Of a DNA stretch of 64,000 nucleotides, positions 45,725-54,728 are shown one piece after another. Source of the DNA: AWTP1-9 sp035703165 (GTDB lineage Bacteria > Bacteroidota > Bacteroidia > Chitinophagales > Chitinophagaceae); assembly GCA_035703165.1 (NCBI GenBank), contig DASSYR010000027.1, positions 1-64,000 of the forward strand, read 5' to 3'. The notes beneath the pieces were generated by a model. The model searched no databases and was not told the origin of the DNA. It saw only the letters and a program-made list of their open reading frames with translations. A program made the position numbers and the translations under genes. How positions within the stretch are numbered: the stretch's first letter is position 1; each line of letters starts with the position of its first letter.

Positions 45725-46900
45725 ATGGGCGACGTAGAAAAAAATCATATTGACAACTACGGTACTCATGCCCCTTTGGGAAAAGATGGGACGACAGCGA
45801 AAATTATTATTGCAGGAGGTGGAACAGGAGGACATATATTTCCGGCAATTGCAATAGCCAATGCAATAAAAAAGTTAGAGCCCCGAACGGATATTCTGTT
45901 TGTAGGCGCTAAAGGAAAAATGGAAATGGAAAAAGTGCCACAGGCTGGGTATAAAATTAAAGGTCTGGATATAGCAGGATTCAATAGAAGTTCTTTGATT
46001 AAAAATATAGGATTACCTGTTAAACTAATTAGAAGCTTTCTGCAGGTAAAAAAAGTTTTCGGTGAATTTAAGCCAGATGCTGTGATCGGAGTAGGAGGTT
46101 ATTCCAGTTTTCCTGTTTTGCGCTATGCGCAAAGTAAGGGATTGGCCACTTTTATTCATGAGTCAAATTCTTTTGCAGGTAAGAGCAATATTCTTCTTGG
46201 TAAAAGGGCGAAGAAAATTTTTGTAGCAACAGATGGGATGGAAAAATTTTTTCCTGCTGAAAAAATTACTATTAGTGGTAATCCGGTTCGTTCCGCTATT
46301 TCGCAGTCAACGGTGAGCAGGGAAGAAGGAATAAGATTTTTCGGATTGGATGTTTCTAAGAAGACAGTATTGGCAGTTGGAGGTAGTTTAGGCGCTAAAA
46401 GTATTAACGAAGCAATAGCAAAACGTATTGATGCTTTTGGGAAGAATGATCTGCAACTTATCTGGCAAACCGGAAAGCTATATGCAGAACAAGCTAAAAT
46501 AATTGCAAAAGGATTGCCCAATGTATGGGTAAATGATTTTATTAACCAAATGGAAAATGCCTATGCAGCAGCGGATGTGGTGATATCGAGATCGGGGGCA
46601 ATGGCCATTGCTGAGCTCTGTGTAGTGCAAAAGCCCGTTTTGTTCGTGCCCTTTCCTTTTGCGGCAGAAGATCACCAAACAGTAAATGCTATGAACTTGG
46701 TGAACAAAAATGCCGGACTGTTGATAAAAGATAGTGAGGCCGGAGAAAAATTAGTGGATGCCGTAATTGCGTTAGCCAGAGATGAAGAAAAGCAAATAGA
46801 ACTAAAGAAAAATATAAAGACACTGGCAATAGCAGATGCGGATACAAGAGTGGCAAAAGAAATATTGAATTATATTAACCCCGTCCTTAAAAAAGCGTAA
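45725..46900 (+). CDS. murG: UDP-GlcNAc:lipid I N-acetylglucosaminyltransferase MurG
   Basis: A 391-residue peripheral membrane GT28 enzyme converting lipid I to lipid II. The glycine-rich loop IIIAGGGTGGHIFPAIAIA starts near residue 26, followed by GVGGYSSFPVL, HESNSFAGKSN, ISGNPVR, VGGSLGAKSINEAI and VISRSGAMAIAELC. An N-terminal extension of about 25 residues precedes the usual start of the family; no internal ATG would remove it. It is tightly packed between ftsW and murC. Confidence 0.96.
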   Translation: MGDVEKNHIDNYGTHAPLGKDGTTAKIIIAGGGTGGHIFPAIAIANAIKKLEPRTDILFVGAKGKMEMEKVPQAGYKIKGLDIAGFNRSSLIKNIGLPVKLIRSFLQVKKVFGEFKPDAVIGVGGYSSFPVLRYAQSKGLATFIHESNSFAGKSNILLGKRAKKIFVATDGMEKFFPAEKITISGNPVRSAISQSTVSREEGIRFFGLDVSKKTVLAVGGSLGAKSINEAIAKRIDAFGKNDLQLIWQTGKLYAEQAKIIAKGLPNVWVNDFINQMENAYAAADVVISRSGAMAIAELCVVQKPVLFVPFPFAAEDHQTVNAMNLVNKNAGLLIKDSEAGEKLVDAVIALARDEEKQIELKKNIKTLAIADADTRVAKEILNYINPVLKKA

Positions 46901-46915
46901 TAAGTGTTCTTTGAT

Positions 46916-48349
46916 ATGGACGAAAGACAAATTAAATTAAACGAAATAATTAAGCTACTCAAAGCAGTTGATGGCAGATTTCTTCTTGAGGAGAAGGGCC
47001 AGGCAGCAGTTGTTTATTTTGTAGGCATAGGAGGAATAGGAATGAGTGCATTGGCAAGATACTTTAATGAACAGGGAATTAAAGTATATGGTTATGATAA
47101 GACACCTACCGCTTTAACGAGAGAGCTGGAAAATGAGGGGATGCAGGTGCACTATGATGAAAATGTGGATGCTATTCCCCATAATGTTCAGTTGGTGGTA
47201 TATACACCCGCAATACCCCACGAGCATGCAGAGCTGGCTTATTTTAAGCAAAATAATTACCCGCTGTATAAAAGAAGCGAGGTGTTGGATGCGGTAACAA
47301 ACAGTTCTTTTAATATTTGTGTAGCAGGAACGCATGGTAAAACAACCATTACAACTATGATAGCGCATATATTACGTCATACAGGTTATGGATGTAATGC
47401 CTTTCTTGGTGGAATTGCTGTGAATTACAACAGTAATTTCTGGAGTAGCAAACGCAATGTATGCGTGGCGGAAGCAGATGAATACGACCGGTCTTTTTTA
47501 AGACTGACTCCTGATGTTGCCGTAATAACGGCAATGGATGCTGATCATTTGGATATTTATGGAACAGCTCAATCAATGGAAAACGCATTCATTGAATTTA
47601 CGCAAAGGATTAAAGAAGACGGTTTACTTATTAGCAAATTTGGGTTAAAGCGGGGGAAAGAATTAAAAGCGCCTAAGCATTTTACTTATAGTTTGCAAAA
47701 CAGTAGTGCAGATATATATGCTTCTAATATAAGAATGAAACGGGGAGGCTATGAATTTGATGTAATGATGAGAGACTGGATGCTGGATAATGTAGAGTTA
47801 AATATGGGAGGAATGCATAACGTAGAAAATACAGTAGCAGCAATTGCTGTAGCGCATTATTTGGGGATTGAGAACAAAAAAATAAAAGAAGCCGTAAAAA
47901 CATTTCGTGGCGTGAAGAGAAGGTTTGAATATGTTGTGACGCAGGATAAGGTAGTATATATAGATGATTATGCACACCATCCGGAAGAGCTAAGGGCATT
48001 GATAAGTGGCGCAAGGGGCTTGTTTCGTGATAAAAAATGTACGGTGTTGTTTCAACCTCACTTGTACACCCGGACAAGAGATTTGTCGGAAGGTTTTGCA
48101 GAAAGCCTGGATTTGGCTGATGAAGTAATTCTTCTTCCTATTTACCCGGCAAGAGAATTGCCGATAGAAGGAGTAAGTAGTGAAATGATTGTAAAGCGTA
48201 TGAAAAATAAGCACAAACAGATTTTGGATAAAGCCGAGGCATTGCAATGGATAAAGAGTAACAAAATAGAGTTATTGATTACGGCGGGAGCGGGAGACAT
48301 TGATACATTGGTTGAGCCGATTAAAGATATTTTAGAAAAACAAAAATGA
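46916..48349 (+). CDS. murC: UDP-N-acetylmuramate:L-alanine ligase
   Basis: A 477-residue Mur ligase adding the first amino acid, L-alanine, to UDP-MurNAc. Motifs: VYFVGIGGIGMSALARYF, the P-loop VAGTHGKTTITTM, CVAEADEYDRSFL, NVENTVAAIAVA, GVKRRFE and the DDYAHHPEE segment. The ATG at 46916 is chosen; a GTG four codons upstream (46904) is the alternative, three bases after the murG stop. Its stop overlaps the ftsQ start as ATGA. Confidence 0.95.
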   Translation: MDERQIKLNEIIKLLKAVDGRFLLEEKGQAAVVYFVGIGGIGMSALARYFNEQGIKVYGYDKTPTALTRELENEGMQVHYDENVDAIPHNVQLVVYTPAIPHEHAELAYFKQNNYPLYKRSEVLDAVTNSSFNICVAGTHGKTTITTMIAHILRHTGYGCNAFLGGIAVNYNSNFWSSKRNVCVAEADEYDRSFLRLTPDVAVITAMDADHLDIYGTAQSMENAFIEFTQRIKEDGLLISKFGLKRGKELKAPKHFTYSLQNSSADIYASNIRMKRGGYEFDVMMRDWMLDNVELNMGGMHNVENTVAAIAVAHYLGIENKKIKEAVKTFRGVKRRFEYVVTQDKVVYIDDYAHHPEELRALISGARGLFRDKKCTVLFQPHLYTRTRDLSEGFAESLDLADEVILLPIYPARELPIEGVSSEMIVKRMKNKHKQILDKAEALQWIKSNKIELLITAGAGDIDTLVEPIKDILEKQK

Positions 48350-49410
48350 CCGAAGTAAAAAAAAGAGGCTGGAAAAACTGGTTGCAACTATCCTTCTGGA
48401 TAATTACAGCTGTTGGCACTATGGTACTCCTTGTTTCGGCCATCCGGAGCAAAGACAATAAAGGCTGCAAGGGAATAGAAATTAGCATTACGGGAAATGA
48501 TGAGTATTTTTTTGTAGATAAAAAAGAAGTTATAAATATTATTACCGGTAACGGAGCAAAGAAGTTAATTGGAAAGCGGTTGTCGGATGTTAATATTAAA
48601 CTTATGGAGGAGCTATTAGAAAAAAATATTTGCATCAAAAATGCTGAACTTTTTTTCGACAATAATGGCGTATTACAAATAATGGTTGAAGAAAGAGTTC
48701 CTGTGGCAAGGATATTTACTGTTAGTGGCACGTCATTTTATATTGATGGAGATAGTGAACGCTTGCCACTGAATGAAAATTTTGTGGCACGTGTGCCGGT
48801 TGTTACTTCTTTTCCTGTAGAGACTAGTAACTTAAACAAAAAGGATAGCATTTTTTTACAACAAGTAAAGGCTGTGGCAAGTTTTATATTAAATAATGAA
48901 TCTTGGATGGCACAAATTGAACAAATTGATATTACTCCAGATCGGCAACTGGAAATGATTCCTAAACTGGGCAATCACATCATCCGTTTTGGTAATGCAA
49001 CGGACGTTAAGCAGAAATTTCATCAGCTCTCGGTTTTTTATCGTCAGGTGTTAAATCAATTTGGCTGGAATAAATACAATACAGTAGATGTGCGGTTTGT
49101 TAACCAGGTGGTGGCTACTAAGAGAGGTTTTGAAACTGAAACAAAACCTGATTCGGCACAAGTAAAAACACTGGTTGATAAAATGATGAATAATGACCAG
49201 CAAATGGTAAATGATACAATATCCTCTGTAGCTTTTCCAAGCCCGGTAAAGTCAGAAGCAGATAAAGTGCCTGGTAAAAACCTGTCTGACTCATTTGATT
49301 TGTCCTCAAGGAATACAACCGCAAAAAGAAAGGACACCACGCTGCCGCTTTTTAATCCCAAATCCAATGAAAAACGAAAACCTAAAGCTGTAATGACGAG
49401 GAGAGGGTAA
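48346..49410 (+). CDS. ftsQ: Cell division protein FtsQ
   Basis: A 354-residue single-pass divisome protein. A short cytosolic N terminus is followed by a transmembrane helix (about 12-34) and a periplasmic POTRA-like and beta domain with IEISITGNDEYFFVDKKEV, VEERVPVARIF, SFYIDGDSERLPL, and KQKFHQLSVFYRQVL. The last 75 residues are a low-complexity, Ser/Lys/Thr-rich tail longer than in E. coli. The ATGA overlap with murC implies coupled translation. It links FtsL/FtsB and FtsA-FtsZ at the septum. Confidence 0.92.
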   Translation: MTEVKKRGWKNWLQLSFWIITAVGTMVLLVSAIRSKDNKGCKGIEISITGNDEYFFVDKKEVINIITGNGAKKLIGKRLSDVNIKLMEELLEKNICIKNAELFFDNNGVLQIMVEERVPVARIFTVSGTSFYIDGDSERLPLNENFVARVPVVTSFPVETSNLNKKDSIFLQQVKAVASFILNNESWMAQIEQIDITPDRQLEMIPKLGNHIIRFGNATDVKQKFHQLSVFYRQVLNQFGWNKYNTVDVRFVNQVVATKRGFETETKPDSAQVKTLVDKMMNNDQQMVNDTISSVAFPSPVKSEADKVPGKNLSDSFDLSSRNTTAKRKDTTLPLFNPKSNEKRKPKAVMTRRG

Positions 49411-49559
49411 CGATGAATGGTAAATGCTGAGGACGTGCAAAATTGTGCGTTTGATAATAACAAGTGTTGGTAATTGCGATGGCTTGAATGTTTGAAGAAG
49501 ATTTTAATATAATAACAAAAATTATAAAACACATAAACAACTAAAAACAAAATAAAACT

Positions 49560-50921
49560 ATGAACAACGAACAACCCATTATTGTCGGCCTCGACATTGG
49601 CACTACCAAAATAGCTGCCATTGCCGGACGCAAGAACGAGTATGGCAAACTCGAAATTCTTGGCTTTGGCCGTGCTAACTCTAACGGGGTGCAGCATGGC
49701 ATGGTACTTAATATTGATCAAACTATTAAAGCCATTCAAACGGCTTTAGAAAACTGTTATGCTTCCAATCCCAATTTGGAAATTAACGAAGTATATGTAG
49801 GTATAGCAGGGCATCACATTAAAAGTTTGCAAACCCGTGGTGACATTGTTCGCCAGGTTACGGACGATGAAATTTCTCAGAAAGAGATTGATCAGTTAGT
49901 AAGCGATCAGTACAAAACGTATATTCCTGCCGGAGATCAGATTATTGATGTTATTCCACAGGAATTTACTGTTGACAATTTTCAAAATATTCCTAACCCT
50001 ATTGGATATAGTGGTGTAAAAGTGGGAGCTAATTTTCATATTATTACCGGAGATAAAAACGCTATACGCAATATCAACCGGGCTGTGGAGAAAAGTGGTT
50101 TGCACACAAAAGATTTGGTGTTACAACCCTTAGCTTCGGCCGCAGCTGTTATGTGTGAACATGATTTGGAAGCCGGAATTGCCATTGTAGATATTGGTGG
50201 TGGTACAACCGATCTGGCTGTTTTTTATGAAGGTATTTTAAAACATACAGCGGTTATTCCGTTTGGAGGTGAAAATATTACCAATGATATTAAGACAGGC
50301 CTGGGTGTATTGAAAACACAAGCCGAACAAATGAAGGTGCAGTTTGGCAGCGCCTTAAGTGATGAAGCAAAAAGTAATGCATTTATTACTATCCCGGGTA
50401 TTCGCGGAATGACCCCTAAAGAAATTAGTGTAAAAAACCTGGCCAATATCATACAAGCACGTATGAGTGAAATAATGGATTTTGTAACCTATCACCTGAA
50501 ACAAGTTGGTTTAGATAATCGCATGTTGAACGGTGGTATTGTTTTAACGGGAGGTGGTGCCCAATTAAAACATCTTATTCAATTAACGGAGTATGTAACC
50601 GGGTTGAACGCAAGAATTGGTTTTCCTAATGAGCATTTAGCGGCAGGACATATTGAAGAGTTAGCAAAGCCCATGTATTCAACCTGTATCGGGTTGATAT
50701 TAAAAGGATACAATGTGTATGAAAACACGCAAAATAAATTACGTGGTTATGCAGCACCTTTAAAAGACGAGAAAGAAGATGTAGTTGTGGAGATGTCAGA
50801 GGAAGAAGGTATTGGTACCGTAAAGGTTAAAAAGCGTAAAAGCTTAAAGGGCTTTATGGACTCAATAAAAGATGGATTGATTGATTTATTTAAAGAAGAA
50901 GAAGATACCCGGATACAATAA
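49560..50921 (+). CDS. ftsA: Cell division protein FtsA
   Basis: A 453-residue actin-like ATPase that tethers FtsZ filaments to the membrane. Actin-fold motifs: VGLDIGTTKIAAIAG, the 1C domain with YVGIAGHHIKSLQTRG, IVDIGGGTTDLAVF and GIVLTGGGAQL. The C terminus carries the membrane-targeting amphipathic helix in GFMDSIKDGLIDLFKEE. A 149-base gap from ftsQ could hold an internal promoter, but I find no perfect consensus there. ftsZ follows 97 bases later. Confidence 0.95.
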   Translation: MNNEQPIIVGLDIGTTKIAAIAGRKNEYGKLEILGFGRANSNGVQHGMVLNIDQTIKAIQTALENCYASNPNLEINEVYVGIAGHHIKSLQTRGDIVRQVTDDEISQKEIDQLVSDQYKTYIPAGDQIIDVIPQEFTVDNFQNIPNPIGYSGVKVGANFHIITGDKNAIRNINRAVEKSGLHTKDLVLQPLASAAAVMCEHDLEAGIAIVDIGGGTTDLAVFYEGILKHTAVIPFGGENITNDIKTGLGVLKTQAEQMKVQFGSALSDEAKSNAFITIPGIRGMTPKEISVKNLANIIQARMSEIMDFVTYHLKQVGLDNRMLNGGIVLTGGGAQLKHLIQLTEYVTGLNARIGFPNEHLAAGHIEELAKPMYSTCIGLILKGYNVYENTQNKLRGYAAPLKDEKEDVVVEMSEEEGIGTVKVKKRKSLKGFMDSIKDGLIDLFKEEEDTRIQ

Positions 50922-51018
50922 ATAATTCTTTTGATAATACTAACTAACCCAAAATTCTTAACCACTTGCAATAACGATTTTAAAGTTTATGTTGTTGTAA
51001 GCCTAAAAACTGAAGTAT

Positions 51019-52920
51019 ATGATACATTTTGATTTGCCTAAAGAAAAGTCTTCAATCATTAAAGTGATTGGAGTAGGCGGTGGGGGGAGCAATGCCGTGA
51101 ACCATATGTTTAGCCAGCGTATTGAGGGAGTTAACTTTATTATTTGTAATACCGATGCCCAGGCTATCGCTTTAAGTAAAGTGCCAAACAAAGTTCAATT
51201 AGGCCCGCATTTAACGCAAGGTCTTGGGGCAGGCGCTAATCCAGATATTGGCCGGCAGGCTACTGAAGAAAGCTTGGAAGAAATTAAACGCATACTGGAA
51301 GTAAATACAAAAATGGCTTTTATTACAGCTGGTATGGGTGGAGGAACCGGTACCGGAGGGGCACCCATTATAGCAAAAGTTTGTAAAGATTTAGGCATTC
51401 TTACTGTTGGTATAGTTACCACTCCTTTTAGTTACGAAGGAAAGAAAAGATTGCAACAGGCAAGAGATGGTGTTAACAGCTTAAAAGGATATGTAGATAC
51501 TTTGCTTGTTATCAGCAATGATAAACTACGGCATCAATTTGGTAATTTAAAAATGAAAGAGGCTTTTGCCAAGGCAGATAATGTATTGGCAACTGCAGCA
51601 AAATGTATTACCGATGTAATTAATTCAACCGGTCAGATAAATGTTGACTTTGCAGATGTATGTACTGTGATGAAGAGTGGAGGAGTAGCAATATTAGGTA
51701 ATGCGGCAGCTAGTGGAGAAAACCGTGCACAGGTAGCTATTGAGCAGGCCTTAAACTCTCCTTTACTGAACGATAACGACATCAAAGGAGCAAAATGGAT
51801 ATTGATTAATATCAATTCTGCAGAAGGTGAACATGAATTTACGATGGACGAAGTAGAGGTGATACAAAATTATTTGTTAAGCCAGGCCGGAGGCGATACA
51901 GATGTAATACTTGGCTTGGGTTATGATAATACACTTGGTGAGAATATTGGTATTACTTTAATTGCCACAGGTTTTCATCATAAAGATCCTTTTAACAAAG
52001 CAGAGGAGCCAAAGCCTATAGAAAAAAAGGAAGAGAAAATTGTAATGACACTTGGAGCTTCGGTTACAGAACCCAGAAAAATATTTCATCATCAACCTGC
52101 CTTATTATTTGAAGAGTCTCCGGCTGAAATTAAATCTGAAAAAGTTGATACGCCATTGTCTTCTTCCCCGGGTTCTAAGGAAGTGGTAGATTCACCAGAT
52201 TCATTATCGCTTGATTTGGCTCCAAAATTAGTAGAGGAAAAAAAAGAAACACCAATTATTCCAACGCTTCCGTTAATGGAAAATACGTTGCCTGATTTAT
52301 CAGACGAAGTGGTACATTTTGAATTTGAGATAAGAAATACTTCCGTTGACAAACGCTCAATGGAAATGTCTTCTGCTAATGAAGAAATGAGAAAAGCAGA
52401 GGAGCCATTTATTACACCTATCAGTGGTGGATACCTGGCAAAACCAGCTAACATTTATGCCGAGGACGTAACCAACGAAGTTAAATCGAATGATCAAATT
52501 CCTGAGGGCACTCAACCAATTCAATTACAGGTAGTCAATCATCCTGAAGAAGAATCTCCTGTAGAAATGAAGTTGATAATCAAAGATAATCAACCGGCAG
52601 TAGATAAACCCGTGCATCAAACAATTCAATTTAGTCCTCCGGAAGAAACGCCTGCAATAACTGATGAAGCGGAAGAGCAACGCAGGAAGGCAGCAGAACG
52701 TTTACAAAAATTACGCAACCTGTCTTTTAATATTAATGCGGCTGATCCTAATAGCGAGTTTGATAATGTACCAGCTTATCTCCGACGCAACATGGAATTA
52801 TACAATACAATTTCTACTGTTGAAAATTTTTATAGTAGCTACACCGTTAAGACCAATGAAAATAATAAAACGGAAATTAGTACGGTAAATACTTTTTTAG
52901 ATGGCAAAAAGCCTGATTAG
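51019..52920 (+). CDS. ftsZ: Cell division GTPase FtsZ, long form
   Basis: A 633-residue tubulin homologue that builds the Z ring. The GTPase domain (about 10-325) has IGVGGGGSNAVNHM, the tubulin signature GMGGGTGTGGAP (105-116) and FADVCTVMKSGG. A disordered, Glu/Pro/Ser-rich linker of about 240 residues follows. The conserved C-terminal peptide is VPAYLRRNM (584-592), and about 40 more residues follow it rather than the protein ending there as in E. coli. Last gene of the dcw cluster; a strong terminator follows. Confidence 0.96.
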   Translation: MIHFDLPKEKSSIIKVIGVGGGGSNAVNHMFSQRIEGVNFIICNTDAQAIALSKVPNKVQLGPHLTQGLGAGANPDIGRQATEESLEEIKRILEVNTKMAFITAGMGGGTGTGGAPIIAKVCKDLGILTVGIVTTPFSYEGKKRLQQARDGVNSLKGYVDTLLVISNDKLRHQFGNLKMKEAFAKADNVLATAAKCITDVINSTGQINVDFADVCTVMKSGGVAILGNAAASGENRAQVAIEQALNSPLLNDNDIKGAKWILININSAEGEHEFTMDEVEVIQNYLLSQAGGDTDVILGLGYDNTLGENIGITLIATGFHHKDPFNKAEEPKPIEKKEEKIVMTLGASVTEPRKIFHHQPALLFEESPAEIKSEKVDTPLSSSPGSKEVVDSPDSLSLDLAPKLVEEKKETPIIPTLPLMENTLPDLSDEVVHFEFEIRNTSVDKRSMEMSSANEEMRKAEEPFITPISGGYLAKPANIYAEDVTNEVKSNDQIPEGTQPIQLQVVNHPEEESPVEMKLIIKDNQPAVDKPVHQTIQFSPPEETPAITDEAEEQRRKAAERLQKLRNLSFNINAADPNSEFDNVPAYLRRNMELYNTISTVENFYSSYTVKTNENNKTEISTVNTFLDGKKPD

Positions 52921-52957
52921 CGTTTGTTTAAAGAATAGTGTTTTTAGTTGTAAAGAG

Positions 52958-52985
52958 TCCCTTCGACATGAAGGGATTTCTTTTT
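52958..52985 (+). terminator. Intrinsic terminator of the dcw cluster
   Basis: TCCCTTC (52958-52964) and GAAGGGA (52970-52976) form a perfect 7-bp stem with a five-base loop, followed by TTTCTTTTT. It lies 37 bases after the ftsZ stop. Confidence 0.88.
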
Positions 52986-53233
52986 GTGTCACTTTGTTAG
53001 GTAAAAGCGGGTGGAGAAAGTTATCATTTACGCAATTCTCAAGACGTTCATTTTACTTTTGAGATAGCCTCTTCTTTTATATACAGTATCAAGCGAAAAA
53101 GATTTGATTGATACTAATACTGTGCTGATGATTATTTAAAATTAGTTGGTTTTGATGTAAAAAAGTTTGTAGTTATATCAGACTTCCACAAATTAATAAT
53201 GTAGTCTTTTGCATACTCTTTGGATGTTTAATT

Positions 53234-53253
53234 TAGTCGTCCCTTAAAAATTC
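53234..53253 (+). repeat. Left terminal inverted repeat of the IS
   Basis: TAGTCGTCCCTTAAAAATTC; it matches the reverse complement of the right end at 18 of 20 bases. Confidence 0.88.
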
Positions 53254-53349
53254 TGTAATCCACAACAGGAAATGGTTTGGGTAAAACTTATAGGGAATAA
53301 ATCTGCAAGAAAATAGGAAATTGCTTTCAAAATCTTGCAGATTTATTTT

Positions 53350-54693
53350 ATGCTAAACAAGTTAATCAACAAAAACCAGTTAGGGTTTTACAGCAGCTTT
53401 GAAGAGCAGTTGAGCCATCAGCACCCGCTGTATATTTTAGCTGGTAAAATCAACTGGCAATTATTTGAAGAAAAATTTTCACCCCTCTATCACAGTGAAA
53501 CAGGCCGTCCTGCCAAACCGGTACGTTTAATGGTATCCCTGTTGATTTTAAAACATGTTCGCAACCTCAGTGATGAAAGTGTGGTGGAACAATGGAGTGA
53601 GAACTGCTATTACCAATACTTCAGCGGAGAAAAGATGTTTGCCTGCGGCGCCCCCTGTGAGCCGTCCGAGTTGGTACACTTTCGCCACCGCATAGGAGAA
53701 AAAGGTATTGAGTTGATCTTGCAGGAAAGCATTCGGGTAAATGACAAAGATGGAAATGATCAGCATGTAAGTGTAGACACCACGGTACAGGAAAAAAACA
53801 TTACTTATCCAACAGATGATAAGCTGTACAAAAAGATAATAAAGAAATGTAATCAGATAACGGAAAAGGAGCAGTTACCCTTGCGGCAGAGTTACAGCCG
53901 TACCATAAAAAAGCTGCGCATGAACCAGCGTTTTCGCAACCATCCTAAAAATAAAAGCAAAGCAAGAAAAGCAGACCGGAAAATAAAAACCATTGCCGGA
54001 CGGTTAGTACGGGAACTTGAAAGAAACCTGCCTGCCGGGAGTAAATATCAAACCGACATTGCCTTATTCAAAAAAGTGTTGGCACAAAAAAGAAATGACA
54101 ATAATAAAATTTATTCCCTGCATGAACCCGAAGTGCAATGTATCTCCAAAGGCAAAGAACATAAGAAATATGAGTTTGGCAATAAAGTATCTATTGTGTA
54201 CACGCAAAACACAGGAGTAATAGTTGGGGCATTGGGGTTTAGAAATGAATATGACGGCCACACCCTGGAACAGTCACTACAACAAACCACCAACCTTACA
54301 GGCCAGCCCCCACAAACCGCCACGGTAGACAGGGGCTACAAAGGAAGAAGCCAGATAGGGGAAACCATCATACAAATGCCGAAACCCTTTAATCAAAAAA
54401 CAACAAACCAGTACCAGCAAAAAAAGTTGAAGAAAAGTTTTGGCCGCAGAGCAGCAATAGAGCCGGTTATCAGTCATCTCAAATCTGATTACAGAATGAG
54501 CCGCAACTTTTATAAAGGAATTTTTGGGGACAACATCAACGTAATGTTAAGTGCAGCCGCCTTCAACTTCAAAAAAATGATGAACAAATGGAAGTCATCT
54601 TTTTTGGCTTTTTTAAAAACACTGATTTTTTCAATCAATCACTTTATAAGTCGGCTGTTCAATATTCATTTAAACCCCAAAATGAGTTTTTAA
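53350..54693 (+). CDS. IS5-like DDE transposase
   Basis: A 447-residue transposase. The N-terminal DNA-binding part (HPLYILAGKINW, GRPAKPVRLMVSLLILKH, QYFSGE) is typical of IS5/IS1182-type enzymes. The catalytic triad is visible as the Asp in VSVDTTVQ, the Asp in ATVDRGYKG and the Glu in RRAAIEPVISHLK. A basic, Lys-rich insert lies between the first and second Asp. The ATG at 53350 is chosen; the stop codon lies inside the right inverted repeat. No frameshift or premature stop is seen, so it is probably active. The exact IS subgroup is not certain. Confidence 0.92.
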   Translation: MLNKLINKNQLGFYSSFEEQLSHQHPLYILAGKINWQLFEEKFSPLYHSETGRPAKPVRLMVSLLILKHVRNLSDESVVEQWSENCYYQYFSGEKMFACGAPCEPSELVHFRHRIGEKGIELILQESIRVNDKDGNDQHVSVDTTVQEKNITYPTDDKLYKKIIKKCNQITEKEQLPLRQSYSRTIKKLRMNQRFRNHPKNKSKARKADRKIKTIAGRLVRELERNLPAGSKYQTDIALFKKVLAQKRNDNNKIYSLHEPEVQCISKGKEHKKYEFGNKVSIVYTQNTGVIVGALGFRNEYDGHTLEQSLQQTTNLTGQPPQTATVDRGYKGRSQIGETIIQMPKPFNQKTTNQYQQKKLKKSFGRRAAIEPVISHLKSDYRMSRNFYKGIFGDNINVMLSAAAFNFKKMMNKWKSSFLAFLKTLIFSINHFISRLFNIHLNPKMSF

Positions 54694-54703
54694 GGGGCGA
54701 CTA
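54684..54703 (-). repeat. Right terminal inverted repeat of the IS
   Basis: Reads TAGTCGCCCCTTAAAAACTC on the minus strand. It overlaps the last codons and stop of the transposase gene. Confidence 0.88.
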
Positions 54704-54728
54704 ATTAAATACAGAATATTATCATACC

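Larger units (their letters stand above)
53234..54703 (+). mobile_element. Insertion sequence, IS5-like, 1470 bp, intact
   Basis: A single transposase gene lies between 20-bp imperfect inverted repeats (18 of 20 positions match). The three bases ATT flank both ends (53231-53233 and 54704-54706), consistent with a 3-bp target duplication as seen in parts of the IS5 family. The element sits in the spacer between the terminator after ftsZ and the stop codon of the convergent comM gene, so it disrupts no gene. All features look functional, suggesting recent insertion. Only one copy is present in the window. Confidence 0.88.

Noticed and set aside
49411..49559. Internal promoter before ftsA
   Set aside because: The nearest match (TGCGTTTG) deviates from TAnnTTTG and lacks a properly spaced TTG.
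53234..54703. Composite transposon or genomic island around the IS
   Set aside because: Only one IS copy is present and both flanks are ordinary core genes with no cargo.
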